Source of the DNA: Sclerodactyla briareus
Lineage: Eukaryota > Echinodermata > Holothuroidea > Dendrochirotida > Sclerodactylidae
DNA length: 64,000 bases
Assembly (NCBI GenBank): GCA_026419785.1
Contig: JAODTK010004999.1
Span: 434,001-498,000, forward strand
Direction: 5' to 3'
Position numbers and translations under genes: made by a program
Notes under the pieces: model-generated
Seen by the model: only the letters and a program-made list of their open reading frames with translations
Database searches by the model: none
Told to the model about the DNA's origin: nothing
Part shown: one piece after another, positions 35,211-45,340 of the stretch
Position numbering within the stretch: the first letter of the stretch is position 1
Layout: each line of letters starts with the position of its first letter

Positions 35211-35670
35211 ACCGGCGCCTAGAGTCCTATTAATGTCCATGGAGTTAGGTAACGCCGTGGCACGCACAGGAGAGTCGGCGTTCACTGTTACGAATACGCA
35301 ATGAACTATTGGTACATCATCAGTAACACAACTGTTATATAACAATTACTCAACACTCATATGATGGGTTTACACAAACTGTTCTATTTCTATACAACGC
35401 AAGATAAGTGTGTTATCCACACCGCTATTTTGTAATTGTTCACACAGGTTGTGTAGTTTGTTTTAAAGTGTTTTTCACGTGGCCTTGTTTATTGAATGCA
35501 TACATAACTGCGTGAAATGATGAATCCCTAATATGACACCAATTTAATGAATTCACGGCCCGTTGCAGCTGAGGAGGGCTTTTCCCATTGACCCAAGGGT
35601 CCAATTGAATAAAGACGTTTACGGTTCGCACCAGCGAGCGCACGCTGTCCGCTTAGATCGTCACATCATA

Positions 35671-35699
35671 CCCCCCCCCCCCCCCAAAAAAATAAAAAA
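35671..35699 (+). repeat. C15 tract followed by A-rich run
   Basis: Fifteen C's (35671-35685) followed by an A-rich run (AAAAAAATAAAAAAAA). It is one of seven C or G tracts of eleven or more in the window. Confidence 0.95.
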
Positions 35700-35746
35700 A
35701 AGTCTCTGAAACTGCACCGGGTCCAGATCGCGTGATTGTCTCTTAC

Positions 35747-36044
35747 CTATAATGGGGTAACATCAAGATACACCAGTCCTCCTTTGTTCGGGCATATGCG
35801 TAATTATGTTCGACATATAGGATAGGTGGATTCTCTCGTGAGGGGGTGGGACGCAGAACTGATCACTGATAAATGGCGTGACATATACTTTGATGTTCTG
35901 ACAACCCATTCTATATGTCTGACCACCTATTAGTGATCTGCTCTGCCGACTCCCTCCATGGAAAGAACCTGATTGGATGCCAGAGCCACGGCCCCTTCCC
36001 GTTATAATGGGAAAAACTATAACGTGGATCTTGATATTACTCCA
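35747..36044 (-). CDS. Candidate exon with good splice signals but a late stop
   Basis: On the minus strand GATTGTTTCTCTTAATTCTGCAG, a very good acceptor, ends at 36045. A donor TATAG|GTAAGA follows 35747, giving a 298 base segment. The frame is open for most of it (WSNIKIHVIVFPIITGRGRG, then GGSRQSRSLIGGQTYRMG, VYVTPFISDQFCVPPP). It stops at TGA (35763-35765), 16 bases before the donor. Either the exon is the last one, or a single-base error shifts the frame, or the pattern is chance. The protein is unrecognised. Confidence 0.35.
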
Positions 36045-36121
36045 CTGCAGAATTAAGAGAAACAATCACTCATATGAACTGCACAGAACTAAAATGGTTT
36101 TGAATCTGTGAACAACGAATA

Positions 36122-36598
36122 CTTACCCCTTATTGCCCCAATTATGCCATATAATGAGCATCTGGCTATTTCGCAGAGTACCGGCTGGCAATTCCAATCG
36201 CCCTTATCATTTTGCCAGTCAAATTTCAAGTTCTCTGAGTATTTGGCTATCCATTTTTACTCGAAATTTCATCTCTCCCGAGTCTCTTCATCGCTCAAAA
36301 TTACTTTTCAAGCTATATTGTTCGTTCAACTAAGGTTTATCACCATTTTGGATTGGTATCCATAATCCATTACGATTGGGTGGATTTTGAAGGAGTTTTC
36401 ATTCTCTCTCGATCGCTGTCACGTAAGCCACGTTTTTCTCGTGCCTCGTTGCGCCTAACATATAGCCAAATAGTTAAAGGACTCGACACTTTGACTGGCA
36501 AGATGAGAAGGGCGATTGGGGTTGCCAGCCGGGACTCTGTGAGATAGCCAGATGGTCATTATATGGCATAATTGGGATGCGGGTCAATAAGGGGTAAG
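36122..36598. mobile_element. Foldback MITE with long terminal inverted repeats
   Basis: The termini CTTACCCCTTATTG (36122-36135) and CAATAAGGGGTAAG (36585-36598) are perfect inverted copies. Similarity continues inward for roughly 150 bases on each side: left CAATTATGCCATATAATGAG, CATCTGGCTATTTCGCAGAG, CCAATCGCCCTT, TTGCCAGTCAAA; the right arm carries the complements with few changes, ending near a shared TATTTGGCTAT. The core is about 170 bases and non-coding. No transposase is present, so mobility would be in trans. A target duplication is not clear (GAAT/GAAT flanks with an offset). The superfamily was not assigned. Confidence 0.85.
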
Positions 36599-36649
36599 CA
36601 GAATTGGTGAAACAGATTTCCTCCAAGTGCACTGGCTTAGTTTTTCACG

Positions 36650-36880
36650 ACAAGGTTCACAACACAACCCTCAAGTGGTACCACACAACGCGGTAGCCCG
36701 TTGCACTACACAACGCGACAGTGGTGACAACACTGAGCAGCAGCTACTACACTAAGCAACAACTTTTACTACAGTACGCGGCAGCAACTACTCTACGGGC
36801 AAATTTCAAAGTTGAGTGCAGCTACTACATTACGCGGTAATTACTAGGCTAAGCGGCTGTACGGGGTGCCTGGATCGGCA
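36650..36880 (-). repeat. ~21 bp minisatellite, inverted relative to 33.7 and 46.8 kb
   Basis: On the minus strand it carries degenerate repeats such as GTCGCGTTGTGTAGTG, ACCGCGTTGTGTGGTA and GCGTAATGTAGTAGCTGC. These match the unit GCTGCCGCGTTGTGTAGTA seen at 33710-33900, 45870-46010 and 46810-46960. Individual units vary in length and sequence. Confidence 0.6.
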
Positions 36881-37004
36881 GTTTCCTCCCCGGTGCGAAC
36901 ACCAGGTACAACAGTTCAAATTACGGGACGCACCGGCAGCCAGAATTGACTGGCGCGATGATCGGTAGTCAGAATTCGCATCCAACTGAACTCCAATTCC
37001 TTAG

Positions 37005-37085
37005 AAGAACCAACATGCCTCCTCTGGATCCGAACCCACAAGCATTCCAAGCATTATCACTAGACCACTAGACCACGATGACCGA
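37005..37085 (-). mobile_element. tRNA-derived SINE head or tRNA pseudogene
   Basis: On the minus strand an A-box match TGGTCTAGTGG (37075-37065) and a B-box match GGTTCGGATCC (37036-37026) are spaced 50 bases end to end, right for an internal RNA polymerase III promoter. GTGGTCTAGTGGTCTAG resembles the start of tRNA-Glu-type genes. The anticodon arm does not fold convincingly and the acceptor ends do not pair, so this is not a working tRNA. A GGAGGCATGTTGGTTCTTC string follows the B box. How far the SINE body extends toward 36850 is unclear. Confidence 0.6.
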
Positions 37086-37454
37086 CCACGACGAGAATAT
37101 AGGCTATGTTGATTTAACACCAATAGAGCGTTAGTCAGAGTACGTTAGCCATATTGTTGCGATCATTGCCATAGACATTTTTCATTTTAGAATTTTATCT
37201 GAATATCATTGATCACTATACTGTACGGAAAAGGCGTTAGTTTATATAAAAGAGATGAAGAACGCTTTTCGTACAATAGTTCATATTATTTCATACGTTA
37301 GAAGATTAACCTTGTTCTATTCTACTCTAAAGTAAAGTTCAATCTTTCGATTCAAGATAGAAGCATTATGATCTACTGCACTGATGAACATATGATCTGT
37401 ATACTTTAACATTGTTTCAATTTATTGTTAAATTACCAAGTTTAAATAGTCTGC

Positions 37455-37690
37455 TCCAGAGTAACTGATGACATGACTGTAACTTCTAATGTTACTTACG
37501 TTAAACCAACACCAATGATAACCACTGATTACCGTAAAGAATTAGAGAGCCAAATTATTTCACAAGCCAAGTCCTACAGATATAAGTGATAGGACCACGA
37601 AAATGATGGTTACCAATGACCAGTGAAGTGCATTCGAAAGCCGAGTTATAACATAAGCTAGTAACTACCGATGAGCCCACGCCCACTGTT
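37455..37690. repeat. Satellite, left part
   Basis: Degenerate units related to those at 38795-39690. For example CACAAGCCAAGTCCTACAG with GTGATAGGACCACGAA corresponds to CACAAGCCAGAACCTACTG with GTGATAAGTCCACGAA in the right part. It is separated from the right part by the AGGTCA-bearing repeat, which seems to have inserted into the array. Confidence 0.55.
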
Positions 37691-37740
37691 TATCGATAGT
37701 CATTATATCCCCACTTCGGGGATATTATGGTTTTGGCTTC

Positions 37741-37833
37741 GCCGTCTCCGCCGCCGCGTCCGCCGCGTCCGCCGCGTCCGCCGCGTCCGCCGCGTCCACC
37801 GCGTCCGCCGCGTCCACCGCGTCCGCCGCGTTT
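37741..37833 (+). repeat. 9 bp GC-rich minisatellite
   Basis: About nine copies of CGCGTCCGC with occasional CGCGTCCAC. It is CpG-dense and purely C/G/T on the plus strand. The minus strand reads Gly-Gly-Arg or Ala-Asp-Ala repeats in frame, which I regard as non-coding shadows. Copy B has a degenerate equivalent (GGCGGAGCCGGCGGAG) at about 56608-56640. Confidence 0.9.
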
Positions 37834-38201
37834 CTTGTTAGCGCAATAACTCTCCAACACTTTGTCCGTTTGAGACGAAACTTGGCACACATGTCCGCCT
37901 TAGTGAAATCTCGGATGAGTTCGAAAGTGGGCGTAACCACATGAACGGGGTCAAGCTAATTTGCATAATTTTCACGATTAGAATATTTTCTCGTTAGCGC
38001 AATAACTCTCCAACACTTTGTCCGTTTGAGACGAAACTTGGCACACATGTCCACCATAATGAAATTCCAGATGGGTTCGATAGTGGACGTCACCACACGG
38101 CAGGGTCAAGCTAATTTGCATAATTTGCGCAATTTCAAAAGTTGGTCGGATTTCCACGAAACTTGGTAGGTGGGGACTATTTCTGGTCCCGAAAAAAGTG
38201 A

Positions 38202-38218
38202 AGGTCATTTCAAGGTCA
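38202..38218 (+). promoter_or_regulatory. DR5 nuclear-receptor-type motif
   Basis: AGGTCA TTTCA AGGTCA: two perfect consensus hexamers as a direct repeat with a 5 base spacer. This is the retinoic acid receptor (RAR/RXR) DR5 arrangement. The second half, TCAAGGTCA, is also an ideal extended half-site for NR5A or ERR monomers. A CCGGTCA follows. Function in this genome is inference; binding depends on chromatin and on the receptors present. Confidence 0.6.
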
Positions 38219-38432
38219 CCGGTCAATTTACGCGAGTTACAAAAGTTTGTCGGATTCCAATGGAACTCAGTAGGTGTGGACGGTGTTTGGTCCCGAAAAA
38301 AGTGGAGGACATTTCGGGGTCATAAGAGATCAAAGTCACGCTAATTTGCCCAAATTTGCGCATTTTTCGAAGTTGGTTTGATTTCCACGAAACTTGGTAG
38401 GTGGGGACTGTAATTGGTCCTGAAAGAAGTGA

Positions 38433-38459
38433 AGGTCATTTCAAGGTCACCAGAGGTCA
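38433..38459 (+). promoter_or_regulatory. DR5 plus DR4 composite motif
   Basis: AGGTCA TTTCA AGGTCA CCAG AGGTCA: three perfect hexamers in one orientation with 5 and 4 base spacers. It lies in the third tandem subunit at the same position as the motif at 38202. Subunits 2 and 4 carry degenerate versions (AGGACA TTTCG GGGTCA near 38307 and 38538). Confidence 0.6.
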
Positions 38460-38794
38460 AATTACGCAATTATCGAAGTTTGTTGGATTTCAACGAAACT
38501 TGGCAGGTGTGGACGATGTGTGGTCCCGAAAAAAGTGGAGGACATTTCGGGGTCATAAGAGATCAAAGTCACGCTAATTTGCCCAAATTTGCGCATTTTT
38601 CGAAAGTTGGTCCGACTTCCATGATTCACATGGCAAATTATATAACTATCTTCACCAACTGATCGAGAGGTGGGATATACACGTTGGCGGTTTACCCGCC
38701 AGCATATTTCTAGTTCTACTACAACATTGGCCCACAAGAAGGTTGCGAAGAGCACTTTTGAGTCTCGAAGGCCGCCTTATATGTGGTACAGTAA

Positions 38795-39690
38795 TACCTA
38801 CAGTGAAAACTGTTGTGATCCACTGACACAAAGAAACTAGAGTAACAAATAGGGGTTACTGATGACCGTTGCCGTGTAATAACTCAAGCCAGTAACTACT
38901 GATGAAAGTGACAAGGCGACGAACAGTAGTCACTGAAGACCGTTGAGGGTCATAAGGAAGTTTTTTTTACTACATAGGCAAGTAGCTACTGAGGGCGATA
39001 AGGCCACAAACGTACTAGTGACTGTCAAGATGTGGGAACCAATGCTTTCACACAAGCCAGAACCTACTGAAGGCAGTGATAAGTCCACGAACCGTAGTAA
39101 CCATGGTAACCATGGAGCTGGAGGAACTTGGAAGTCATGTTTCAACACAGACCAGTAACTACCTAAGAAACTGGCAAGGCTACGAGCAGTAGTTTCTAGA
39201 GACCGTGGAGGGTCATCGGAGAGCCGTGTCATGGCACAGACCAGTAACTACTCAGGGTTATAAGCTACAGACAGTACTAGTGATCGTTAATGGTCAGGAA
39301 GTCATGTTTTTGCACAACCAGAACCTACTAATTGAATTCATAAATTCCAACGACCATTAGGTACTTGTTGATAAATGAGGGGCACAGCCTTGTTATAACG
39401 CAAACTACTGCTAAATGTGATGAGGCCAGGGATTGTGGGTACAGCCAGGGTTGTTTTAACACAAGCCCGATAAAAGTGTCAAGACCGCAAGCAGTAGTTA
39501 CTAATGACCATCGAGGTCTTCACAATTGTTCAAACACGAGCCTGACTACTGATGCGAGTAACAGGGCCGCGAAAAGTAGCTACTGATGACCGTTGTGGAC
39601 ATGAAAACTGTGTCACGTCGTAACACAAACCAGTAACTACACGGACGAAAGTGACAAGACCGTGAACAGTGATTGCAGATGTGTATCAGC
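38795..39690 (+). repeat. Satellite with hairpin-forming units of ~80-95 bp
   Basis: Around ten degenerate units, each with a core like CAGTAACTACTGATGA, GTGACAAGGCCACGAA, CAGTAGTTACTGATGACCGT and CATAACACAAGC. In each unit AGTAACTACTG and CAGTAGTTACT are inverted copies around a ~22 base loop, for example 38891-38901 with 38924-38934 (10 of 11 paired). Units vary in length and several are decayed. Short frames inside are not genes. Confidence 0.75.
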
Positions 39691-40100
39691 TTCGAAAGTA
39701 TTCACCTTTGTGTAAACAGAATTATAAAAAAGAGAGTTGCTGTATCAATTACAATACAGATTCAAAGTTACAATATTCCCGTCGGTGGCATCATTGAGGT
39801 TATTGGTACCAATTCAGTCGCTTCGGTAATTTATGTAGACAGGTGAACTAAATGTGATTTAAAGCATTGATGATATGAAGAACAGAGCCTACTATACTGT
39901 GGCTATAGCCTTAAATTTCTATAGTCGAGGACTATTCAGGGAGAATAATCCAGACTATTCAAATCAGAAATACGCGTTCAAATATTCCCATTTTTATAAT
40001 TTTATTGACTGAATCAACTGACTGAATCAAGAAACACTTGGTAGCGGGCTACATCTACGTGCTAAAGGCTTCTGATCAATTGTCGAAGACTCCATATCCT
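39691..40100. other. Nothing recognised
   Basis: AT-rich spacer. TTGACTGAATCAACTGACTGAATCAA at about 40003-40028 is a small direct repeat. No coding signal. Confidence 0.5.
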
Positions 40101-40105
40101 TCACA

Positions 40106-40450
40106 TCACTGATGGGCCGTTCTAGGCTTCATGCTTGAGTGCACTCTAGTGTTATGCGGCTTCTCACAGGAGTTAAACTGTTGGTGAGTATTGAGCAGTT
40201 TCGTAGCATACACAGTATTTAGCGCACATCTTTCAATGATTGGGTTTAGGTAGCCGCACTCACACACTTCGGTTCCTAGTTGTGGGGGGACTAGGTTACT
40301 CCCTATAAACTTGCCTACATGCAGAGCATGCCGCACGGTGCGCTCGAGTGCTACTATGATCAACCTATCGGTATTGCCGACCAGGTATTTATCCAGGGAC
40401 TTCCATATGAGTTGCAGGAAGTTTCGATGACAGTATTTTAATTCCTCCCT
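40106..40450 (-). CDS. Candidate terminal exon, unknown protein
   Basis: On the minus strand 114 open codons end in TGA at 40106, starting just after a strong acceptor region (TATTTTTTTCTTCAAAGCAG, then CTAG). The peptide looks natural: REELKYCHRNFLQLIWKSLD, then DRLIIVALERTVRHALHVGK, GTEVCECGYLNPIIERCALN, HQQFNSCEKPHNTRV. It has five cysteines, no domain I recognise and no hydrophobic segment. It lies ~290 bases downstream of another exon-like segment on the same strand (40742-40950). The phases do not match for a simple join: splicing at CAG leaves an in-frame TAG. Either a base error, another acceptor, or no real gene. Confidence 0.35.
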   Translation of the reverse strand, partial: REELKYCHRNFLQLIWKSLDKYLVGNTDRLIIVALERTVRHALHVGKFIGSNLVPPQLGTEVCECGYLNPIIERCALNTVYATKLLNTHQQFNSCEKPHNTRVHSSMKPRTAHQ

Positions 40451-40741
40451 CTAGCTGCTTTGAAGAAAAAAATACCGTGAGGTTGCTCAATAGTATTCCC
40501 ATTAATTTTTAAACTGCGTCAAGATCGCCACCACTGCAACTACATGACGACAGGAAACGACGCCAGCGCCTATCGCATGACACAACAATTCAACTCCATA
40601 TGTTAGGTATAAAAAAGGTCGCACGAACGCATATAGAACAGGCCTGAATGAATGTAACTATTTATTGTCGAATCTATTGTTATTATTGTTGGTAGAATAC
40701 TCCATTGTGTTCTTATTTTTTTTTCATTTTTTATTACTCAC

Positions 40742-40950
40742 CTGTAATTTAATTCTCTGAGTAGTTCCCTCGGTAAGGACCTTCGGTATTTTCCCATTTT
40801 AAAAGACCTAAAACGATCGTAAGTAACATTAAATGTATAATAGCTTGTCCACCCATTTCCCGAACTGTCTGAAGTACTATCCGGCTGACCGATCGCTCCT
40901 CCCAATATCAACTCAACACCGATATCATAAATCGGCTCTTCTTCCACTCG
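40742..40950 (-). CDS. Candidate coding exon with consensus donor, unknown protein
   Basis: On the minus strand about 69 open codons end at a textbook 5' splice site, AATTACAG|GTGAGTAA, at 40742/40741. The peptide EEEPIYDIGVELILGGAIGQ, then NGWTSYYTFNVTYDRFRSF and GKYRRSLPRELLREL has ordinary composition, with one N-glycosylation-type NVT site. An upstream TGA at 40951-40953 bounds the frame; no strong acceptor is visible, so the 5' limit is uncertain. The family is unrecognised. This is the best single splice-signal exon in the window. Confidence 0.4.
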
Positions 40951-43900
40951 TCACAGCCCAAGCAATTTAGAACACTCGTTGTCCAGGTTAAAATACTTTT
41001 CACTCACGTTGTTAGCGGTTGAACAGAAATTTACCCTCGCATTGATACCCTCACATAATCATCGACCTACACACACCCACCACGGTGCGGATCCCACTTT
41101 TAGAGGAATCAACTAATTGATACTGTCCATCCTGGGATCACTACCGGAGAAGGCCACTCCGGTACAAATATTACCAAAAACATTGACACTGTCTCTTCAA
41201 CGAAAATGCACCCGGGATAATAGGCGAATCAGAGATTAAGCCCAATGTGCCAACTACGTCGGTCAGATAATTGAATACAAGCGATAAACGTGTCCATTGG
41301 TGCGGCGGATTGTGCTTCTCTACACGTACACAGACATAATGAAGTACGCTGGAAATTAATCAAGCGAGTTTGATACTGATCCACGCAGAACATTGAGTCA
41401 ACAAGTTGTCTGATTCCCCCGATGCAGCTTACTGACGTGGTAGTACTGATTCCTCTGTAGTCAAGACTTTGCGAAAACTTGATGACTACGTCAATACTTA
41501 TTCTTTTGCCGGCAAGCAGTGCAAGCGGACCGTCGAACCGCTCACTAATCCTTGACTCGTCTCTCAGGATACTTGAGTACCGCGCGTATCGTCATCCAAA
41601 TATATGAAGGGGGGAAGTGTCGTGGATTTCTATGCGTTCCAATGTGGGACATGAATTAAGAGTATTATCGATGCAGCCCACTCTGCAGGGACCAGGTAAT
41701 GTTTCGGCCATGGACGTGAGGTTTATTCTTCGACTTCCGGAAAATAATTTATGGTTCCGGGGACGTGCGAAAGGTGGATAAAAGGTCTGCGTCCGAGCAG
41801 GTATAACGAAATGCGCCGTTAAACAGCAACAAGAGGGACAATTCAAATGTATTTTCTTAGGTCTTAATAACAAGTGATGTGTCTTCCTCATAAGGACGCG
41901 GTATTACTGAAAGCTTGCACGTATACGACGTCGGTTGAGGCCGGTTCGAAATTTCAGTCTCATTTTCGTTTAAGGTGAAGGATGGTGAATGGAGAGGGTG
42001 CGAAGATCTTTCACGCGACAAGAATTTAACTGGTAGAAACAACGCTAATATGTACATACTCCTCCAGATGGGATCGTATTCCTGCCCGTACTACAAGTAC
42101 AGCACGGGTCATTAGGCCCCTCTGAATGCTGAGACAACAACAAATATCTCCTGATCAAAAGAATGAACTGACCGGCGGGCGATTCTTACAGTTGATTGTA
42201 GTGAGTAAATATACACAGAGAAAGATAACAGACCCGTCGCCAAACGCGGTTGTGCCATAATTCTGTGAGTTGAGGTTATACTGTCGAATTTCCAGCGTAC
42301 TTGCGCACCCTCAAAGTTTCCGTTAATTGGTATGATGGTACTCTTCGGACATCATGCACGACGCCAGAGGGAAACATTTAGACGTCACTGGCTACAGATA
42401 TAATCTAGGGGTCGATATAATTCTTACCCCCCACCATCAGGTTTAACACTTCTTCTCCGTGCAGGTACATGTAAAACAAACGAGCGACCCAAAGGAATAT
42501 CGTATAGGCGGGAAAGTCGTTGACTTTGAACACACTGATGACACAAGTTAGAGGGTCAGCAATGTTTGAGTTCACAAGGGAAACCCTGGACAGGTGGAAT
42601 CACTTACAGCCACACGTGAGATAGCCAGGCCTGTAAGAAAATACAGCGACATTACGATGACATGAAAATAATGCCTGGAACTAAAAAGACATTCACCTAT
42701 ATAAAAAATGTATGATCATTATCATTATGTGAGGTAATTATTGTTCTAGTTTAGCCAGCGTCTCAGTGTAAAGGATACATACAAAACACTCCAATTACAT
42801 ACATCATCAGTACAATAGTGTCAATATACTCTTCACAGATAATAGGTGAAGGCTCAGAGCAAAACCAGTAAAGTAAAAAAGTCATAGTAACGGCAATTCC
42901 GTTGTCTAAAAAAACCTGAAACAAAAGTCTGATGGAGCATTACAGTGGTTAATTTAAGGTCACTTAGTTAAGCCGTTGTTTTCCCGTGTGTTATCACTCA
43001 ATATCCACTTATTCGACATGTTACCTGTAATGGCAAGGCTTCTATAGGATAAGTTGAACTGCAGTATTCACATTTTTGACGTAAGGAAGAAACAATCGAT
43101 ACCTCCTCGTGACTTGGCTAATTTGAGGTAAGGTGCGTGCATATTTTCGAGCGATGAATTTGGCGGAAGATCGATAACGCTATTCCCTAAAATGCCTCCA
43201 TTTATATGATCGACACAATATATAAACTCGCAGCATTTATGAATGAACTTCTTGCCCGAGGTCGCCGAATGTGAATAAGCGAAATTCTCTTCGATCCGCG
43301 AAACTGTACATACAGTGGGATCGATTGGGGGGCCTAGCTTGTATATTTTCTACATGGCAGGCGAAGTTGGAATTTATTTGCTGGAGGAGAAGGATACAGA
43401 GATTGGAGAACACTGCTTATATTTACCTAGAGACCTTTTCGGAGTTAGTGGTTCTTTTTCAGGAATAGAGGGTAACTTCGTTAATCAATCGCTCCAAGTT
43501 CTGGTTTAATGTCAGAAAGGAAGGATTATTTGACGATAATATAAATATAAGGCGATGGCCAGCCCAGTGCCTTCAATATTGGTGGAAAAAGTCCCCTGTG
43601 TGCATTCTGGAAAACAAGCAGTTGCATGATGTGCAACATCGTATCAGAAACATACAGTTGTCAATCTGAAATTGCAGGTAACTTGCGGATAACAAATTCT
43701 AGGTAGAGCAACTGGTTGTGACAAGTGCCAGTGCAAGTGCAAGGCAAGAGTGCAAAGAAGATAGGGCGATGGATTGCCGGGACTGGGATATGCGTGGTTG
43801 GAAGAGTGTTCATAAATGTTGTTCAGCATTTAAGAATTATATTATTCCCGATACTGTCGATCACAAACACAGTTTTCGATATTGAAATTATGCGATTTGA

Positions 43901-45190
43901 AAAGGAAATGTAAGAAACGAAAATTGCCTAACTTATAGGGGAGTATTCTTTCTCGTGCTAACATCCCTAAAATCGCCTACACTATCAGGTGCTGGTTTTG
44001 AACTTGGCAGATGCGCCACTTTTCAAATAGTTTTTTGGTTTTCAATTATTTGGTCTGTTTGTACGGCACCTGTAAGACACTTGCAAATAATAACTTCAAT
44101 TATTAGTCCGCATTATTGGTTGCGATAATATTGAAGACGTGATCTTTGCTGTAGAGAGTCTCTATGCATCGGTCGTGGATTGCGGGGGCGAGATCTGATA
44201 AACATATCATATGCGACGGTACTGACTGCCGAATAAGAGTAATAAAACCACTGTGTGAGGGTGGCAATGTCGATGGAATGTGAAAGATGCCTTTCCCCCC
44301 CCCCCCCAAAATTGGGGCAATACTTAGCCCTGTTAAATCATGATTTGATTCCACAGCGAAGTTCAACAGTATTGCCGACGCTCTTCTCATAATGTGGCGA
44401 GACATATTCGTCGAGAGAACAAGTCATATGTCGTTATGCGACTGACCTCCCGAGTCCCATTATGAGTAAAAATAGAAGTTTGTGACATGGGACACAGAAT
44501 ATTTCATTGCATAATAAAACTGCAGCAGAATGAATAACCCGAATAATGTCCGTTTCAGTCTTAAGACAGTGTTGTAGTCGAGGCCAGGAACTTCCGAGGC
44601 CAAGACCGAGGTCGCACCCTCGAGGCCGAGGCCATGGCCGAGGCCAGCCAACTGAGGGCCCCCCCCCCCCCAGCCGAGATCGGGCAATATTAATGATATG
44701 AGAGATAGTTAAATTCTGGGCAAAATTAATGTGCTAAAACAGTTAAACATAAGCTAGTAATGATACAATCATAGATTGACATTGAATTACATGTATGGAA
44801 ACACTTGACAAAAAACATCAAAGTAAAGAAATCATTGAAGTTTTAGGCGAATAGTAAAAAATACCGCTAGTAGGAAAGTTGAACCCAGGCGTTCTTGACA
44901 TGACTGTAAGGACAGAACAGTCCACATAGGAGCCTACTCATTAAGCAGAAGACAGTAACTTACGAGTAAAGTATGAGCTTAATCTATTACCAGGTCTCAT
45001 CGGCAGAGGCATACAATATCCTTACAATTTGGCCAAGACACCAGTGCACTAATCACGCACAAAATGACACATTTTCCATATATATTTTTCAAGCAAATAA
45101 TTTTACCTAACGAGGTCGGCAAGGGTGCAAACATGTTGAGGGGAGTGGGGGATGTCTAGACCCCCGACGAATCCACGACCGTATTCGTTT
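40951..45190. other. No gene recognised
   Basis: More than 4 kb of AT-rich sequence with many short frames. A 64-codon frame at 43315-43509 (+) follows an acceptor-like ACTGTACATACAG but has no domain. A C13 tract lies at 44295-44307. At 44575-44690 GAGGCC words repeat (CCGAGGCC, TCGAGGCC, GCCGAGGCC) next to another C13 tract (44659-44671). No RNA gene was found. Confidence 0.45.
44575..44690. repeat. GAGGCC-rich low-complexity repeat with C13 tract
   Basis: Irregular repeats of GAGGCC and GAGGTC over about 80 bases, then GGGCC followed by a C13 run. It is GC-rich against AT-rich flanks. The minus-strand 75-codon frame here is a by-product. Confidence 0.7.
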
Positions 45191-45200
45191 CCGATTCTGA

Positions 45201-45340
45201 ATTATGGGACCTTTTTTCCTATTAGAATATCGGACCTTTTTTCCTAATATGAATATCGCACCTTTTTCCTATAATGAATATCGGACCCTTTCTCAGATTA
45301 TAACAGACCATTTTTACAATTATGAATATCGGATATTATG
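45201..45340 (+). repeat. ~25 bp tandem repeat, about six copies
   Basis: Units such as ATGAATATCGGACCTTTTTT and TATGAATATCGCACCTTTTT follow each other every 25-26 bases, decaying toward 45340 (ATGAATATCGGATATT). The consensus is approximately AATATGAATATCGGACCTTT then TTTCCT. Non-coding. Confidence 0.85.

Larger units (their letters stand above)
37702..38630 (+). mobile_element. AGGTCA-bearing interspersed repeat, copy A
   Basis: Order from the left: a perfect palindrome ATATCCCC-acttc-GGGGATAT (37705-37725); a 9 bp minisatellite; a block GCGCAATAACTCTCCAACAC...GACGAAACTTGGCAC present twice (about 37840-37890 and 37995-38045); then four tandem subunits of about 100-130 bases (38141-38600). 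Each subunit has a string like AACTTGGTAGGTGGGGAC, then GGTCC.GAAA, then AGG.CATTTC..GGTCA. Subunits 1+2 and 3+4 form a 230 bp tandem pair. Copy B lies inverted at 55780-56700. No protein is encoded. I have the impression this family is widespread in marine invertebrate genomes, but cannot verify that here. Confidence 0.75.

Noticed and set aside
37690-37940. Minus-strand frames with (GGR)n or (ADA)n repeats, resembling an RGG-box protein
   Set aside because: They are translations of the 9 bp minisatellite in two phases; there is no conserved protein around it.
38850-39600. CTGATGA...GAAC in the satellite, reminiscent of a hammerhead ribozyme satellite
   Set aside because: CTGATGA and GAAC are inside the loop of the AGTAACTACTG hairpin, stem II does not pair, and GAAA is not conserved across units.
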